Assembly (NCBI GenBank): GCA_965200375.1
Contig: OZ241353.1
Span: 1,612,001 to 1,676,000, forward strand
DNA from: VXYL01 sp965200375
GTDB lineage: Bacteria; Pseudomonadota; Gammaproteobacteria; Pseudomonadales; Azotimanducaceae
Direction: 5' to 3'
Length of the DNA: 64,000 nt
Positions 25,902-34,069 of this stretch are shown piece after piece. A program made the position numbers and the translations under genes. The stretch's first letter is position 1; every line of letters begins with the position of its first letter. The notes under the pieces are model-generated. The model was not told the DNA's origin and did no database searches. It saw nothing but the letters and a program-made list of their open reading frames with translations.

Positions 25902-26447
25902 ATGCGAACGAACGGCCATCGCGTCGCCTCGGTCCGCCTGGCTGCGGCAGCGGCGGGGCTGGCGCTGGCCGCTTGCGCGCCGCTGGCGACGACCGCGCCC
26001 GGCGGCGTCGATTTCACCGGCGAGTGGGTGCTCGATGCCGCCCGGAGCGGAGCGCCGCCGGACATCGGCGCCATCCGCCGCCGCGAGGACCGGGCGGTAG
26101 CCAGAGGTCGGCAGACGAATCCCGGTGCCTCGGCTGCCTTCGCCGTGCAGGACTTCCCGGTGCTTGCCGCCAGCATCCTGCGCATCGAGCAGGGGAAGAC
26201 GTCGATGGGCGTGCGCTACGACGGCTCGCAGTACCGGGACGTGTCTTGGGGCCGGCGGCAACGGGACTTCTGGACCGTCGACGCCGGCTGGCAGGAACGG
26301 GCCCTCGTCATCCGTTCCGAACGGGGACCGGTGAAGGGGCGGGAGACGTTGACGCTCGAGCAGGACGGCAGCGTGCTGCGCGTGGCGGTGCGGGTGGAAA
26401 CCGACGGCGAGGACATCGAGACGGTCCGCGTGTATCGACGCCGCTGA
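25902..26447 (+). CDS. Putative lipoprotein
   Basis: A 181-residue protein begins MRTNGHRVASVRLAAAAAG and has the lipobox LALAAC, so it is likely lipidated on Cys and anchored in the envelope. The mature part (DFTGEWVLDAARSG, then a run of beta-strand-like segments) resembles small lipocalin-like or META-like secreted domains but no family is recognised. GGAG lies four bases before ATG 25902; an in-frame TTG at 25893 is less likely. It is divergent from the amidohydrolase. Confidence 0.7.
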   Translation: MRTNGHRVASVRLAAAAAGLALAACAPLATTAPGGVDFTGEWVLDAARSGAPPDIGAIRRREDRAVARGRQTNPGASAAFAVQDFPVLAASILRIEQGKTSMGVRYDGSQYRDVSWGRRQRDFWTVDAGWQERALVIRSERGPVKGRETLTLEQDGSVLRVAVRVETDGEDIETVRVYRRR

Positions 26448-26520
26448 GCCGGCTGGACTGCCGGCGCGCTCCAACGCGACGCGGCAGCCGTCTTGTGGCG
26501 CGTCCTGGAGGCGCTGCACT

Positions 26521-26526
26521 TACAAT
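26521..26526 (+). promoter_or_regulatory. Predicted -10 box for trkA
   Basis: TACAAT ends six bases before the trkA ATG at 26533, so transcription should start at or near the A of ATG. No ribosome site is present. No clear -35 box was found at normal spacing. Confidence 0.5.
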
Positions 26527-26532
26527 GCCGGC

Positions 26533-27924
26533 ATGAAGATCCTCATTCTCGGCGCCGGCCAAACCGGGGGCACCTTGGCGGAGCACCTCGCCAGCGAGGA
26601 CTTCGACATCACGCTGGTGGATCACGACTTGCCGCGGCTCGCGGCGCTCAAGGATCGGCTGGACATCCAGACCGTGCATGGCCACGCCTCCCGGCCGGAC
26701 ACCCTGCTTGCCGCCGGGGCGGACGACGTCGACCTGCTGATCGCCGTCACCAACAGCGACGAAGTGAACATGGTGGCGTGCCAAGTGTGCTACTCCCTCT
26801 ACCAGACGCCGATGAAGATCGCCCGCATTCGCACCAACGAGTACATCGCCAGCCGCAACGGCGATGCCGACATCAAGTTCTTCAGCCGCGACCACATGCC
26901 CATCGACGTGCTCATCAACCCGGAGCGCGCCGTGATGGAGCAGATCAAGCAGTTGCTGGAGCATCCCGGCGCCCTGCAGGTGCTCGACTTCGCCGATGGC
27001 CGAGTGCAGCTAGTGGCCGTGCGGGCCTACCACGGCGGGCCGCTGGTTGGCCAGGCGCTGCGCTCGCTGCGGGATCGCGTTCCCAACGTGGACACCAAGG
27101 TCGTAGCGATCTTCCGCCAGGGCCGGCCCATCATTCCCGCTGCCGAGACGGTGGTGCAGGCGGACGACGAGGTGTTCTTCATCGCGCCAGCGACGCACAT
27201 CAACGCCGTGATGTCCGAGCTGCGGGAAGCTGAACGCCCGAATCGCCGCGTCATGATCGCCGGCGGCGGCAACATCGGCCTGCTGTTGGCACGGGCGATT
27301 GAGGACGAATTCAATGTGAAGGTGGTGGAGTTCGACCAGCGGCGGGCGGAACTGGTGGGGGAGCGCCTGAACCGGGGGGTTGCGATCCTCGGCAATGCCA
27401 CGGACCGGGACCTGCTGGTGGACGAGAACGTTGAGGACACGGACGCGTTCTGCGCCGTCACCAACGACGACGAAGTGAACGTCATGGCATCGCTTCTGGC
27501 CAAGCGCCTCGGCGCGAGACGGGTGCTGGCGCTGATCGCCAAGCCCGCCTACGTCGACCTGGTGCAGGGGGGTGAGATCGACATCGCCGTGTCGCCGCAG
27601 CTCGCAACCACCAGTTCGATCCTGTCCCATGTGCGCCGCGGCGACGTGGCCCAGGTGCATCGCCTGCGGCGCGGCGCGGCAGAAGCGATGGAGGCCATCG
27701 TCCACGGCGACGCCCGAAGCAGCCGGGTGGTGGGGCGGCGCATCGACCAGATCCCGCTGCCGGCAGGGGTCACCATCGGTGCCATAGCGCGTGGCGACGA
27801 GGTGATCGTGGCCCGGGACGACGTGCTGGTGGCGAGCGGCGACCACGTCATCCTGTTCGTGGTGGACAAGGGCCGGGTACGGGCTGCGGAGAAGCTGTTC
27901 CAAGTGGGCCTCAGCTTCTTCTGA
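26533..27924 (+). CDS. trkA: Trk potassium uptake regulatory protein TrkA
   Basis: The 463-residue protein has two tandem RCK units. Each has a Rossmann nucleotide-binding start (MKILILGAGQTGGTLAEHLA and RVMIAGGGNIGLLLARAIE near 233) followed by a TrkA-C domain. It binds NAD(H) or ATP on the cytoplasmic face and gates TrkH. trkH starts 17 bases downstream, so the pair forms an operon. The predicted transcript is leaderless. Confidence 0.97.
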   Translation: MKILILGAGQTGGTLAEHLASEDFDITLVDHDLPRLAALKDRLDIQTVHGHASRPDTLLAAGADDVDLLIAVTNSDEVNMVACQVCYSLYQTPMKIARIRTNEYIASRNGDADIKFFSRDHMPIDVLINPERAVMEQIKQLLEHPGALQVLDFADGRVQLVAVRAYHGGPLVGQALRSLRDRVPNVDTKVVAIFRQGRPIIPAAETVVQADDEVFFIAPATHINAVMSELREAERPNRRVMIAGGGNIGLLLARAIEDEFNVKVVEFDQRRAELVGERLNRGVAILGNATDRDLLVDENVEDTDAFCAVTNDDEVNVMASLLAKRLGARRVLALIAKPAYVDLVQGGEIDIAVSPQLATTSSILSHVRRGDVAQVHRLRRGAAEAMEAIVHGDARSSRVVGRRIDQIPLPAGVTIGAIARGDEVIVARDDVLVASGDHVILFVVDKGRVRAAEKLFQVGLSFF

Positions 27925-27940
27925 CGCCGTGAGGGCGCCG

Positions 27941-29479
27941 ATGCGCATCGGCATCCGGGTGGCGCCGATCGCCCGGGTCACCGGCGGTCTGCTGGTGCTG
28001 TTCAGCATCGCCCAGCTGCTGCCGGCCGCAGTGGCGCTGCTGTACCGGGAGGGGACGGCGGGCGCGTTCCTCGGCGCTTTCGGCATCAGCCTCTCAGCCG
28101 GCATGGTTCTGTGGCTTGGCAGCCACGGGCGGATCGGCGGTCCCGGTTGGGCGCGGCGCAGGGGCGCCAAGGCTCGACCGGCCGGCATGGAGCACCCCGG
28201 AGAGGCGGCGCCAATGGAGATGCGCAGCCGCGAGGGCTTCCTCATCACCGTGCTCTTCTATCTTGGCCTTGGCCTGACTGGAGCGGTGCCGATGCTGCTC
28301 GCGCCGGGGGTCGCGGACTCGTTCACGGACGCGGCGTTCGAGTCCCTCTCCGGCCTTACCACTACCGGCGCTACGGTGATCGTGGGCTTGGACGACTTGC
28401 CGCGCTCGGTGCTGTTCTACAGGCAGCTGCTGCAGTGGTTGGGCGGCATGGGCATCATCGTGCTGGCGGTGGCGGTATTGCCGATGCTCGGCGTCGGCGG
28501 CATGCAGCTGTATCGGGCGGAGTCGCCGGGGCCGGTGAAGGACGCCAAGCTGACGCCGCGCATCGCCGAGACGGCCAAGGCGCTGTGGCTGCTCTACCTG
28601 GCGCTCACCACTGCCTGCGCGGTCGCCTACCTTGCCGCCGGGATGGACGCCTTCGACGCGGTGTGCCATGCCTTTTCGACCGTCGCCATTGGCGGTTTCT
28701 CCACCCACGATGCCAGCCTCGGCCACTTCGACAGCGTTGCGGTCGAAGTCGTCGCGGTCGTTTTCATGTTGCTTGCCGGCATGAGCTTTGCATTGCACTT
28801 CGCCGCTCTGACACGCCGCCGTGCGGGCATCTATCTGCGGGATCGGGAGCTGCGGCTGTACCTCGGCATCGTGGCGGTGGTGGCCGGCGTGGTCGTGTGG
28901 GCGCTGCTGGCGCACCCGGGCGCTTCGTCGGCGCCGGTTCGCGAGGGCGTGTTCCAAGCCGTGTCGCTGGCCACCACGACCGGCTTCGCCACGGCCGACT
29001 ATGCCGCCTGGCCGGCGGTCGCGCCGGCGGTCATGGTGTTCGCGGCCTTCGCCGGAGGCTGCGCCGGCTCGACGGCCGGCGGCCTCAAGGTGTACCGCGT
29101 GTTGCTGATCTTCCGCCAGGGGCTGCGCGAGATTCGGCGGCTGATCCACCCCAACGGCGTGTTCCACATCAAGCTCGGGGAGCAGTTGGTGCCGGATCGG
29201 GTGGTGAACGCGGTGTGGGGGTTCTTTGCCGTCTACTCGATAGCCTTCGTAGCCGGCGTCTGCATCCTGCTTGGCGTCTCCGAGGTGGATTTCGAGACGG
29301 CGTTTTCCGCCGTGGCGGCGAACCTGAACAACCTCGGCCCGGGCCTTGGCGAAGTGGCGCAGCACTACCGGGACATGCCAACCGCCACCAAGTGGGTGCT
29401 GATGGCGGCCATGCTGCTTGGGCGGTTGGAGATCTTCACGCTGCTGGTGGTGCTGGCGCCGGGCTATTGGAGAAGCTGA
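27941..29479 (+). CDS. trkH: Trk potassium uptake membrane subunit TrkH
   Basis: The 512-residue membrane protein has the repeated pore-loop architecture of Trk/Ktr channels, with filter-like segments SGLTTTGATVIVGLDDL, STVAIGGFSTHDASL, SLATTTGFATADYAAWP and NLNNLGPGL. It conducts K+ across the inner membrane under TrkA control. ATG 27941 is preferred over GTG 27929 because GAGGG lies just upstream. A charged 30-residue insertion (GGPGWARRRGAKARPAGMEH) follows the first hydrophobic pair. Confidence 0.96.
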   Translation: MRIGIRVAPIARVTGGLLVLFSIAQLLPAAVALLYREGTAGAFLGAFGISLSAGMVLWLGSHGRIGGPGWARRRGAKARPAGMEHPGEAAPMEMRSREGFLITVLFYLGLGLTGAVPMLLAPGVADSFTDAAFESLSGLTTTGATVIVGLDDLPRSVLFYRQLLQWLGGMGIIVLAVAVLPMLGVGGMQLYRAESPGPVKDAKLTPRIAETAKALWLLYLALTTACAVAYLAAGMDAFDAVCHAFSTVAIGGFSTHDASLGHFDSVAVEVVAVVFMLLAGMSFALHFAALTRRRAGIYLRDRELRLYLGIVAVVAGVVVWALLAHPGASSAPVREGVFQAVSLATTTGFATADYAAWPAVAPAVMVFAAFAGGCAGSTAGGLKVYRVLLIFRQGLREIRRLIHPNGVFHIKLGEQLVPDRVVNAVWGFFAVYSIAFVAGVCILLGVSEVDFETAFSAVAANLNNLGPGLGEVAQHYRDMPTATKWVLMAAMLLGRLEIFTLLVVLAPGYWRS

Positions 29480-29482
29480 AAG

Positions 29483-30262
29483 ATGCCAGAGTCGCGTGGG
29501 AGGGCTGGAGTGTCGGCGCTGGCGTTGCGTTCGTTCGCGTTCTACGTCGGCTACGTGTCGTACACCGTGCTGTGGGCCACCCTCTCGGTGCTGGTGGCGT
29601 GGACGCTGCCGCTTGAACGGCGCTACGAATTCATCGTCGGCCACTGGACCCGCGTGGTGCTGCGATGGCTCGCGACCACCTGCGACATTCGCGTCGTGGT
29701 GCGGGGGCAGGACCGGCTGCCCAAGGGACCGTGCATCCTGCTGGTGAAGCACCAGAGCACTTGGGAGACGCTTTGGGTGCAGACCCTCGCCCGCCCGCAG
29801 TCGACGCTGATCAAGCGCGAACTGCTGCGCATTCCGCTCTGGGGCTGGGCGTTCGCGCTCACGCGCCCTATCGCCATCGACCGCCGACAGCCGGGCTCGG
29901 CCCTGCGGCAGCTGGTCGACCAGGGCCGGGATCGGCTGCGCCGCGGCATGACCGTGACGCTGTTTCCGGAAGGCACGCGGCTGCCGCACGGCCACGTTGG
30001 CAAGTTCCAGCTCGGCGGCGCGGCGCTGGCGGTAGCGAGCAGCGCGCCAGTGGTGGTGGTGGCCCACAACGCAGGATGCTGCTGGCCGGCGCGGCGGTTC
30101 CTAAAGCGGCCCGGCGTGGTCGCGGTTGAGATGTCGGACCCGATCCTGGCGGCTGGCAAGACCCCGCGGGAACTCAACCGCCAGTGCGAGTCTTGGCTGC
30201 GGGACGCGATGGGACGGCTGGCGGCGAAGCAGGACGACACCGAGCAGGCAGCGATGCCTTAG
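29483..30262 (+). CDS. 1-acyl-sn-glycerol-3-phosphate acyltransferase (PlsC-like)
   Basis: The 259-residue protein has an N-terminal membrane segment and the acyltransferase motifs KHQSTWETLW (motif I, a His followed by Glu in place of Asp, common in this branch), a membrane-proximal RIPLWGWAF, and TLFPEGTRLPHG (motif III). It probably acylates lysophosphatidate to phosphatidate in the inner membrane. It starts three bases after trkH and overlaps the convergent wzz gene end by four bases. Confidence 0.92.
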   Translation: MPESRGRAGVSALALRSFAFYVGYVSYTVLWATLSVLVAWTLPLERRYEFIVGHWTRVVLRWLATTCDIRVVVRGQDRLPKGPCILLVKHQSTWETLWVQTLARPQSTLIKRELLRIPLWGWAFALTRPIAIDRRQPGSALRQLVDQGRDRLRRGMTVTLFPEGTRLPHGHVGKFQLGGAALAVASSAPVVVVAHNAGCCWPARRFLKRPGVVAVEMSDPILAAGKTPRELNRQCESWLRDAMGRLAAKQDDTEQAAMP

Positions 30263-31794
30263 GCGGGCTCTCCCCGCGTCTTGGGGACGGCGCGCCCACC
30301 GCGCAGCGGCGGCTGCCGCCCCACAGCGCTGAGGATGACGGACAGGAAGACGGCTGCGAAGAAGCCGACTACGAGAAAGACCGCCGCAACCAGAGCCGGT
30401 GCCGGCCAAGCCGAGTTCGTTGGCGCCACGGCCAGCGAAGCCAGGCGCACCTGCGACGGCGCCGAAGCGACCGTCAGCTCCAGCTCCACCATCTCGTTCT
30501 GCAACGTCGTGAGAGTCGAGCGCATGAGGTCTCGGTCCAGGGTGAGGTCCGTCTGCTGCGCAATTTCGCTGTCGCGCTGTACGGTCAACGCCCGCTGCTC
30601 CGCCTCCAGGTTGGCAAGCAACACCATCATCGGCTGCTTCTGCGTGGTGTCGAGATATCCCGCCATCCTGTCGAGCTCGGCGCGAATCGAGTCCGCTTCG
30701 CCACCGTTGGTTTGGCTAACGAGGGACGAGATTTCCTCTGTTTGTTCCTGCACTGCGGTGCGCAGATCTACGATTTGCTCCTGCAGACTCTTGATGGTCG
30801 CGTCCATGTCCTGTCGCTGGTCGGCCATGGAGATTTGCGGCAAGTCGCCGATACCGATCTCCAATGTCGGATCGCCACCTATCAGACGAGCCTTGAACAG
30901 ATAGATGGCCAAGGCGTTGGTGGCCCTGCTGGAGGCCGTGTCGGCGGCAAGTTGCGCCGCCAGCCCGCTCGCGTCGCGCAGGTCGGCCTCTAGGCGGCGC
31001 AGTTTCGCCAGACTGTCGTCCAGTGTCCCGAACCGCGAGTCGAGGTCTCTCTGGAATGCCGCGGTGGCTGTCAGTTGCCATGTAGACGCGACTTGGGTGA
31101 TCAACGCCTGCTGCGCCTCGATTTGCTGGTTCAGGAGGCCGATCTGACTGGTCGTCGTGAACGACTGCAACTTGGCCTCGGCCTCGAGGTAGCGCTCGCG
31201 GACGCTTGCCCTTTCGGCTCGAACCGTCTCGATGACCTGGCTGGGAACTTCCTCGTAGAGGACGTTGACGTCGGTCACGAACGCTTCCGCCCACGCGTCG
31301 GCAAGCGCCTTCGCCAACGGTGGCGAGTTGGCCTGTACCGTGATGCGGATCAGGTCGCTCTCTGGCCGGTTGCCGGTCATGCCAATCACGACCAGTTCTC
31401 CGTCGACCATTTCGATGAGGTCCGCGGGCCGGGTGTCTTCGTCGAATTGCCCTCGCAGCTGGTCGAGAACCTTCTCGGCGAGATTCGGCTTGTTCACCAG
31501 CCCGACAAGGGCGGCGCGTCGGCTCTGGGGATCGGACCTGAAGCGCTGGGACGTTCCCTCGACGGCTTTGAATCGAACGTCCAAGGCGACGTTCGCGCGC
31601 CGCGGGATGATCGCCACGTCCGCGGACGCCATGTACTTGGGCGCAAGCTGGTCCAACACAACGGGCAACGCCGCACCCAGCGCACCTGCTGCAACGGCAA
31701 GCAGGAGTATCTCGCGCCACCACGACGTGAGCGCCTGCAAGTAGCTGCCGAGGGGCGCAGCCTGGGGTTGTTCAAGGTCGTCGGGATCGCTCAA
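30259..31794 (-). CDS. Wzz/GumC-type polysaccharide chain-length determinant
   Basis: A 511-residue inner-membrane protein with the polysaccharide co-polymerase layout. There is an N-terminal membrane segment (EILLLAVAAGALGAALPVVL), a long periplasmic domain with coiled-coil stretches (residues about 180-430), and a C-terminal membrane segment (ALVAAVFLVVGFFAAVFLSV). It controls glycan length in Wzy-dependent pathways. No cytoplasmic kinase domain is attached. The TTG at 31794 is the best start and lies 20 bases after the sugar-transferase stop. In another frame of that gene the stop would overlap it as TTGA. Confidence 0.88.
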   Translation of the reverse strand: MSDPDDLEQPQAAPLGSYLQALTSWWREILLLAVAAGALGAALPVVLDQLAPKYMASADVAIIPRRANVALDVRFKAVEGTSQRFRSDPQSRRAALVGLVNKPNLAEKVLDQLRGQFDEDTRPADLIEMVDGELVVIGMTGNRPESDLIRITVQANSPPLAKALADAWAEAFVTDVNVLYEEVPSQVIETVRAERASVRERYLEAEAKLQSFTTTSQIGLLNQQIEAQQALITQVASTWQLTATAAFQRDLDSRFGTLDDSLAKLRRLEADLRDASGLAAQLAADTASSRATNALAIYLFKARLIGGDPTLEIGIGDLPQISMADQRQDMDATIKSLQEQIVDLRTAVQEQTEEISSLVSQTNGGEADSIRAELDRMAGYLDTTQKQPMMVLLANLEAEQRALTVQRDSEIAQQTDLTLDRDLMRSTLTTLQNEMVELELTVASAPSQVRLASLAVAPTNSAWPAPALVAAVFLVVGFFAAVFLSVILSAVGRQPPLRGGRAVPKTRGEPA

Positions 31795-31813
31795 TTTCCG
31801 GCTCCAGCAGCCG

Positions 31814-32623
31814 TTAGGTCAGGCTTTCCGTTTGGTTCGTTCGGCGCCGCTGCCGGCCGCGCGCCGACGGTTGGGGCGTCGCGCGGGGGGGGGGGGGGGG
31901 GGTAGGGAATGGGGTGGTGGGAGAAGGCGTCAACGGTCCGCCGTTGAAACGCTGCTTCGGCATTTCTGGCTTGAACCAGCGGCTGACGGCGGTCAGCACT
32001 GCCAAGCAGAGGAGCTTGACGTCGAGCCATGCGTTGAAGGTATCGATATAGAGGTTGTCGTAGCGGAGCTTCTCCTTGGCGCTGGACCAGTAGGTGCCGC
32101 GTATTTGCGCCAGTCCAGCAATGCCTGGCCGCACTCGGAGGCGCCGGTCGAACTCTGGCAGATGCTGGCAGATCTCCAAGTGTCTGGGCCACCACTCGGG
32201 GCGCGGCCCAACCAGGCTCATGTCGCCATGGAGGATGTTGACGACCTGCGGCAGTTCGTCAAGGTAGAACTTGCGTAGCAGAGCGCCCACCCTGGTCAGC
32301 CGATTGTCCTTGGGTGCGACGAGCTCGTTGCCCGCCAGCGGCCTCAGGGTGCGGAACTTCAGAATCGAAAAGGTCCGGCCCATCAGCCCCGCCCGGGTCT
32401 GGACGAAGAAAACGGGGCCCCGGTCTTCAAGCCAGATGGCCAACGGGATGACCAGCAGCAGCGTCACCCAAAACGGCAGCAGCAGGACCAACGCAATGCC
32501 GATCACCGCGAGATCGAACCCGCGCTTGTATCGGCCGCGTCTGGCAAGGTCGGCGTCCGCGGCGTTGCACATGCCCAAAAGGCCTCGATCCAAAGGTGGC
32601 AATGCCTGCGCCGCCGGACACAT
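31814..32623 (-). CDS. Polyprenyl-phosphate glycosyl-1-phosphate transferase (initiating sugar transferase)
   Basis: The 269-residue protein has one hydrophobic segment (GFDLAVIGIALVLLLPFWVT) and the catalytic domain of the WcaJ/WbaP/PglC family: SILKFRTLRPLAG, LDELPQVVNILHGDMSLVGP and VRPGIAGLAQIRG. It transfers the first sugar-phosphate to undecaprenyl phosphate. After the conserved core the reading frame runs through a G18 (C18 on the coding strand) tract and ends in a basic, low-complexity tail. The ATG at 32623 lies six bases after a TACACT box; ATG 32572 behind GAGG is the alternative start. Confidence 0.9.
   Translation of the reverse strand: MCPAAQALPPLDRGLLGMCNAADADLARRGRYKRGFDLAVIGIALVLLLPFWVTLLLVIPLAIWLEDRGPVFFVQTRAGLMGRTFSILKFRTLRPLAGNELVAPKDNRLTRVGALLRKFYLDELPQVVNILHGDMSLVGPRPEWWPRHLEICQHLPEFDRRLRVRPGIAGLAQIRGTYWSSAKEKLRYDNLYIDTFNAWLDVKLLCLAVLTAVSRWFKPEMPKQRFNGGPLTPSPTTPFPTPPPPPRATPQPSARGRQRRRTNQTESLT
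31885..31902. repeat. G18 homopolymer inside the sugar-transferase gene
   Basis: Eighteen G residues on the plus strand encode a proline run near the C-terminus of the sugar transferase. One base more, or two fewer, would place the gene in a frame ending exactly at the wzz start in a TTGA overlap. It is a candidate slippage (phase-variation) site, or an assembly artefact. Confidence 0.85.
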
Positions 32624-32629
32624 TCGGTT

Positions 32630-32657
32630 AGTGTAGCTTCCGAACGAGAGAAAGCAA
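32630..32657 (-). promoter_or_regulatory. Predicted promoter for the sugar transferase / wzz operon
   Basis: On the minus strand TTGCTT (32657-32652) and TACACT (32635-32630) are separated by 16 bases. The -10 box ends six bases before ATG 32623, giving a probable leaderless transcript. Confidence 0.5.
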
Positions 32658-32672
32658 CGAGGTGTGCTGGGA

Positions 32673-34064
32673 ATGTCGGGGACGGCGAGAGCGCCGGCGG
32701 CGACGGTGCCCTTGGTGGCAGGGGTGAGGCATTACGAAGACCGTGGCGCAGTACGGCGGTTTGTCCACCGCGCCATCGAGACGGTCCCCGGCTTGGCCGT
32801 CATGCTTGGCGCCGACAGCGCTCGATTCGTGGTGGTGAAGCCGAACTGGATCCAGCAGTCGCACGAGCGCTTGCCGGACGTCTGGGAGCCGGTGATCACG
32901 CACCCAGCGGTGGTGCTCGGCGTGGTGGAAGCGTTGGCCGACGCCATGGGCGGACGGGGGACGATATGCGTGTGCGATGCGCCCCATGCCTATGCGGACT
33001 TCGATGCCATCCTGGCTCGGGGCGGCTTGCTCGATGGCATCGCCGGCCTGCGCCGGCGCTGGCCGGCCCTCCGCCTTGAAGTGCGCGATCTGCGGCGCGA
33101 GGTCTGGCGGCGAAAGGACGCAGTGGTCGTGGAGCGCTGGCCGAACGCCGAGGATCCGCGGGGCTACGTGCGGCTCGACCTCGGTGCCAGGAGCCTGTTC
33201 CACGGCTACGCCGGCGAAGGGGCCTACTTCGGTGCGGACTACGACACCCGCGTCGTGAACCGCCACCACCGTGGCGACGTGCAGGAGTATCTGCTCGCCG
33301 GCTCGCCGATGGCGTGCGACTTGTTCGTCAACGTGCCGAAGCTGAAGACCCACAAGAAGACCGGCATCTCCTGCGCCCTGAAGAATCTCGTCGGCGTCAA
33401 TGGCGACAAGAATTGGCTGCCGCATCACACGCTCGGCCACCCACGCCGCGGCGGCGACGAGTTTCCCGCGCCGACGATCAAGAGCCTTGCCGAAGGCCGG
33501 CTCAAGCGCCTCGGGCAGCGGGCGGCGTTGGCCATGCCGGGGCTGGGGACATGGACCTATCGCCAGGTCCGCAACGCCGGCATCCGGCTGCTCGGCGGTA
33601 GCGACCGGGTGGTCCGCAACGGCAACTGGAGCGGCAACGACACTTGCTGGCGGATGGCGCTCGATCTCAACCGCTGCCTGCTGTACGGCAACGACGATGG
33701 CAGCTGGCGCGAGGCGGGCGCCAGAAAACCGTACCTGGCCATCGTCGACGGCATCGTCGGCGGCCAGGGCGACGGGCCGCTGTGTCCCCAGACGGCCGAT
33801 GCGGGCGTTCTGGCCGCGGGCGCCGATCCTGCGGTGCTCGATGCGGTTGCCGCCCAGCTGATGGGCTTCGCGCCCGAGTCGCTGCCCATTGTGGCCCGGG
33901 CCTTCGACACGCACCGGTGGCCGTTGGCGGACCGCCCCTTGCGCACCATCGAGGTCGACGACCTCCGCATTGGGCGACGGGTGCGCTTGGCCGACCTCGA
34001 GCCGCCGCTGGCTGGCGGATTCGCGCCGCACTTCGGGTGGGAAGGCCTGCGTCAGGCGGCGTAG
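32673..34064 (+). CDS. DUF362 domain-containing protein
   Basis: The 463-residue protein matches the DUF362 family, with VVVKPNWIQQ near 50, CDLFVNVPKLKTHKKTGIS near 215 and CALKNLVGVNGDKNWLPHH after it. DUF362 proteins are poorly characterised and often sit beside Fe-S proteins or polysaccharide genes. ATG 32673 is chosen with GAGG ten bases upstream; GTG 32664 is too close to it. The next gene starts six bases after its stop, suggesting a functional pair within the polysaccharide locus. Confidence 0.85.
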   Translation: MSGTARAPAATVPLVAGVRHYEDRGAVRRFVHRAIETVPGLAVMLGADSARFVVVKPNWIQQSHERLPDVWEPVITHPAVVLGVVEALADAMGGRGTICVCDAPHAYADFDAILARGGLLDGIAGLRRRWPALRLEVRDLRREVWRRKDAVVVERWPNAEDPRGYVRLDLGARSLFHGYAGEGAYFGADYDTRVVNRHHRGDVQEYLLAGSPMACDLFVNVPKLKTHKKTGISCALKNLVGVNGDKNWLPHHTLGHPRRGGDEFPAPTIKSLAEGRLKRLGQRAALAMPGLGTWTYRQVRNAGIRLLGGSDRVVRNGNWSGNDTCWRMALDLNRCLLYGNDDGSWREAGARKPYLAIVDGIVGGQGDGPLCPQTADAGVLAAGADPAVLDAVAAQLMGFAPESLPIVARAFDTHRWPLADRPLRTIEVDDLRIGRRVRLADLEPPLAGGFAPHFGWEGLRQAA

Positions 34065-34069
34065 CATGG

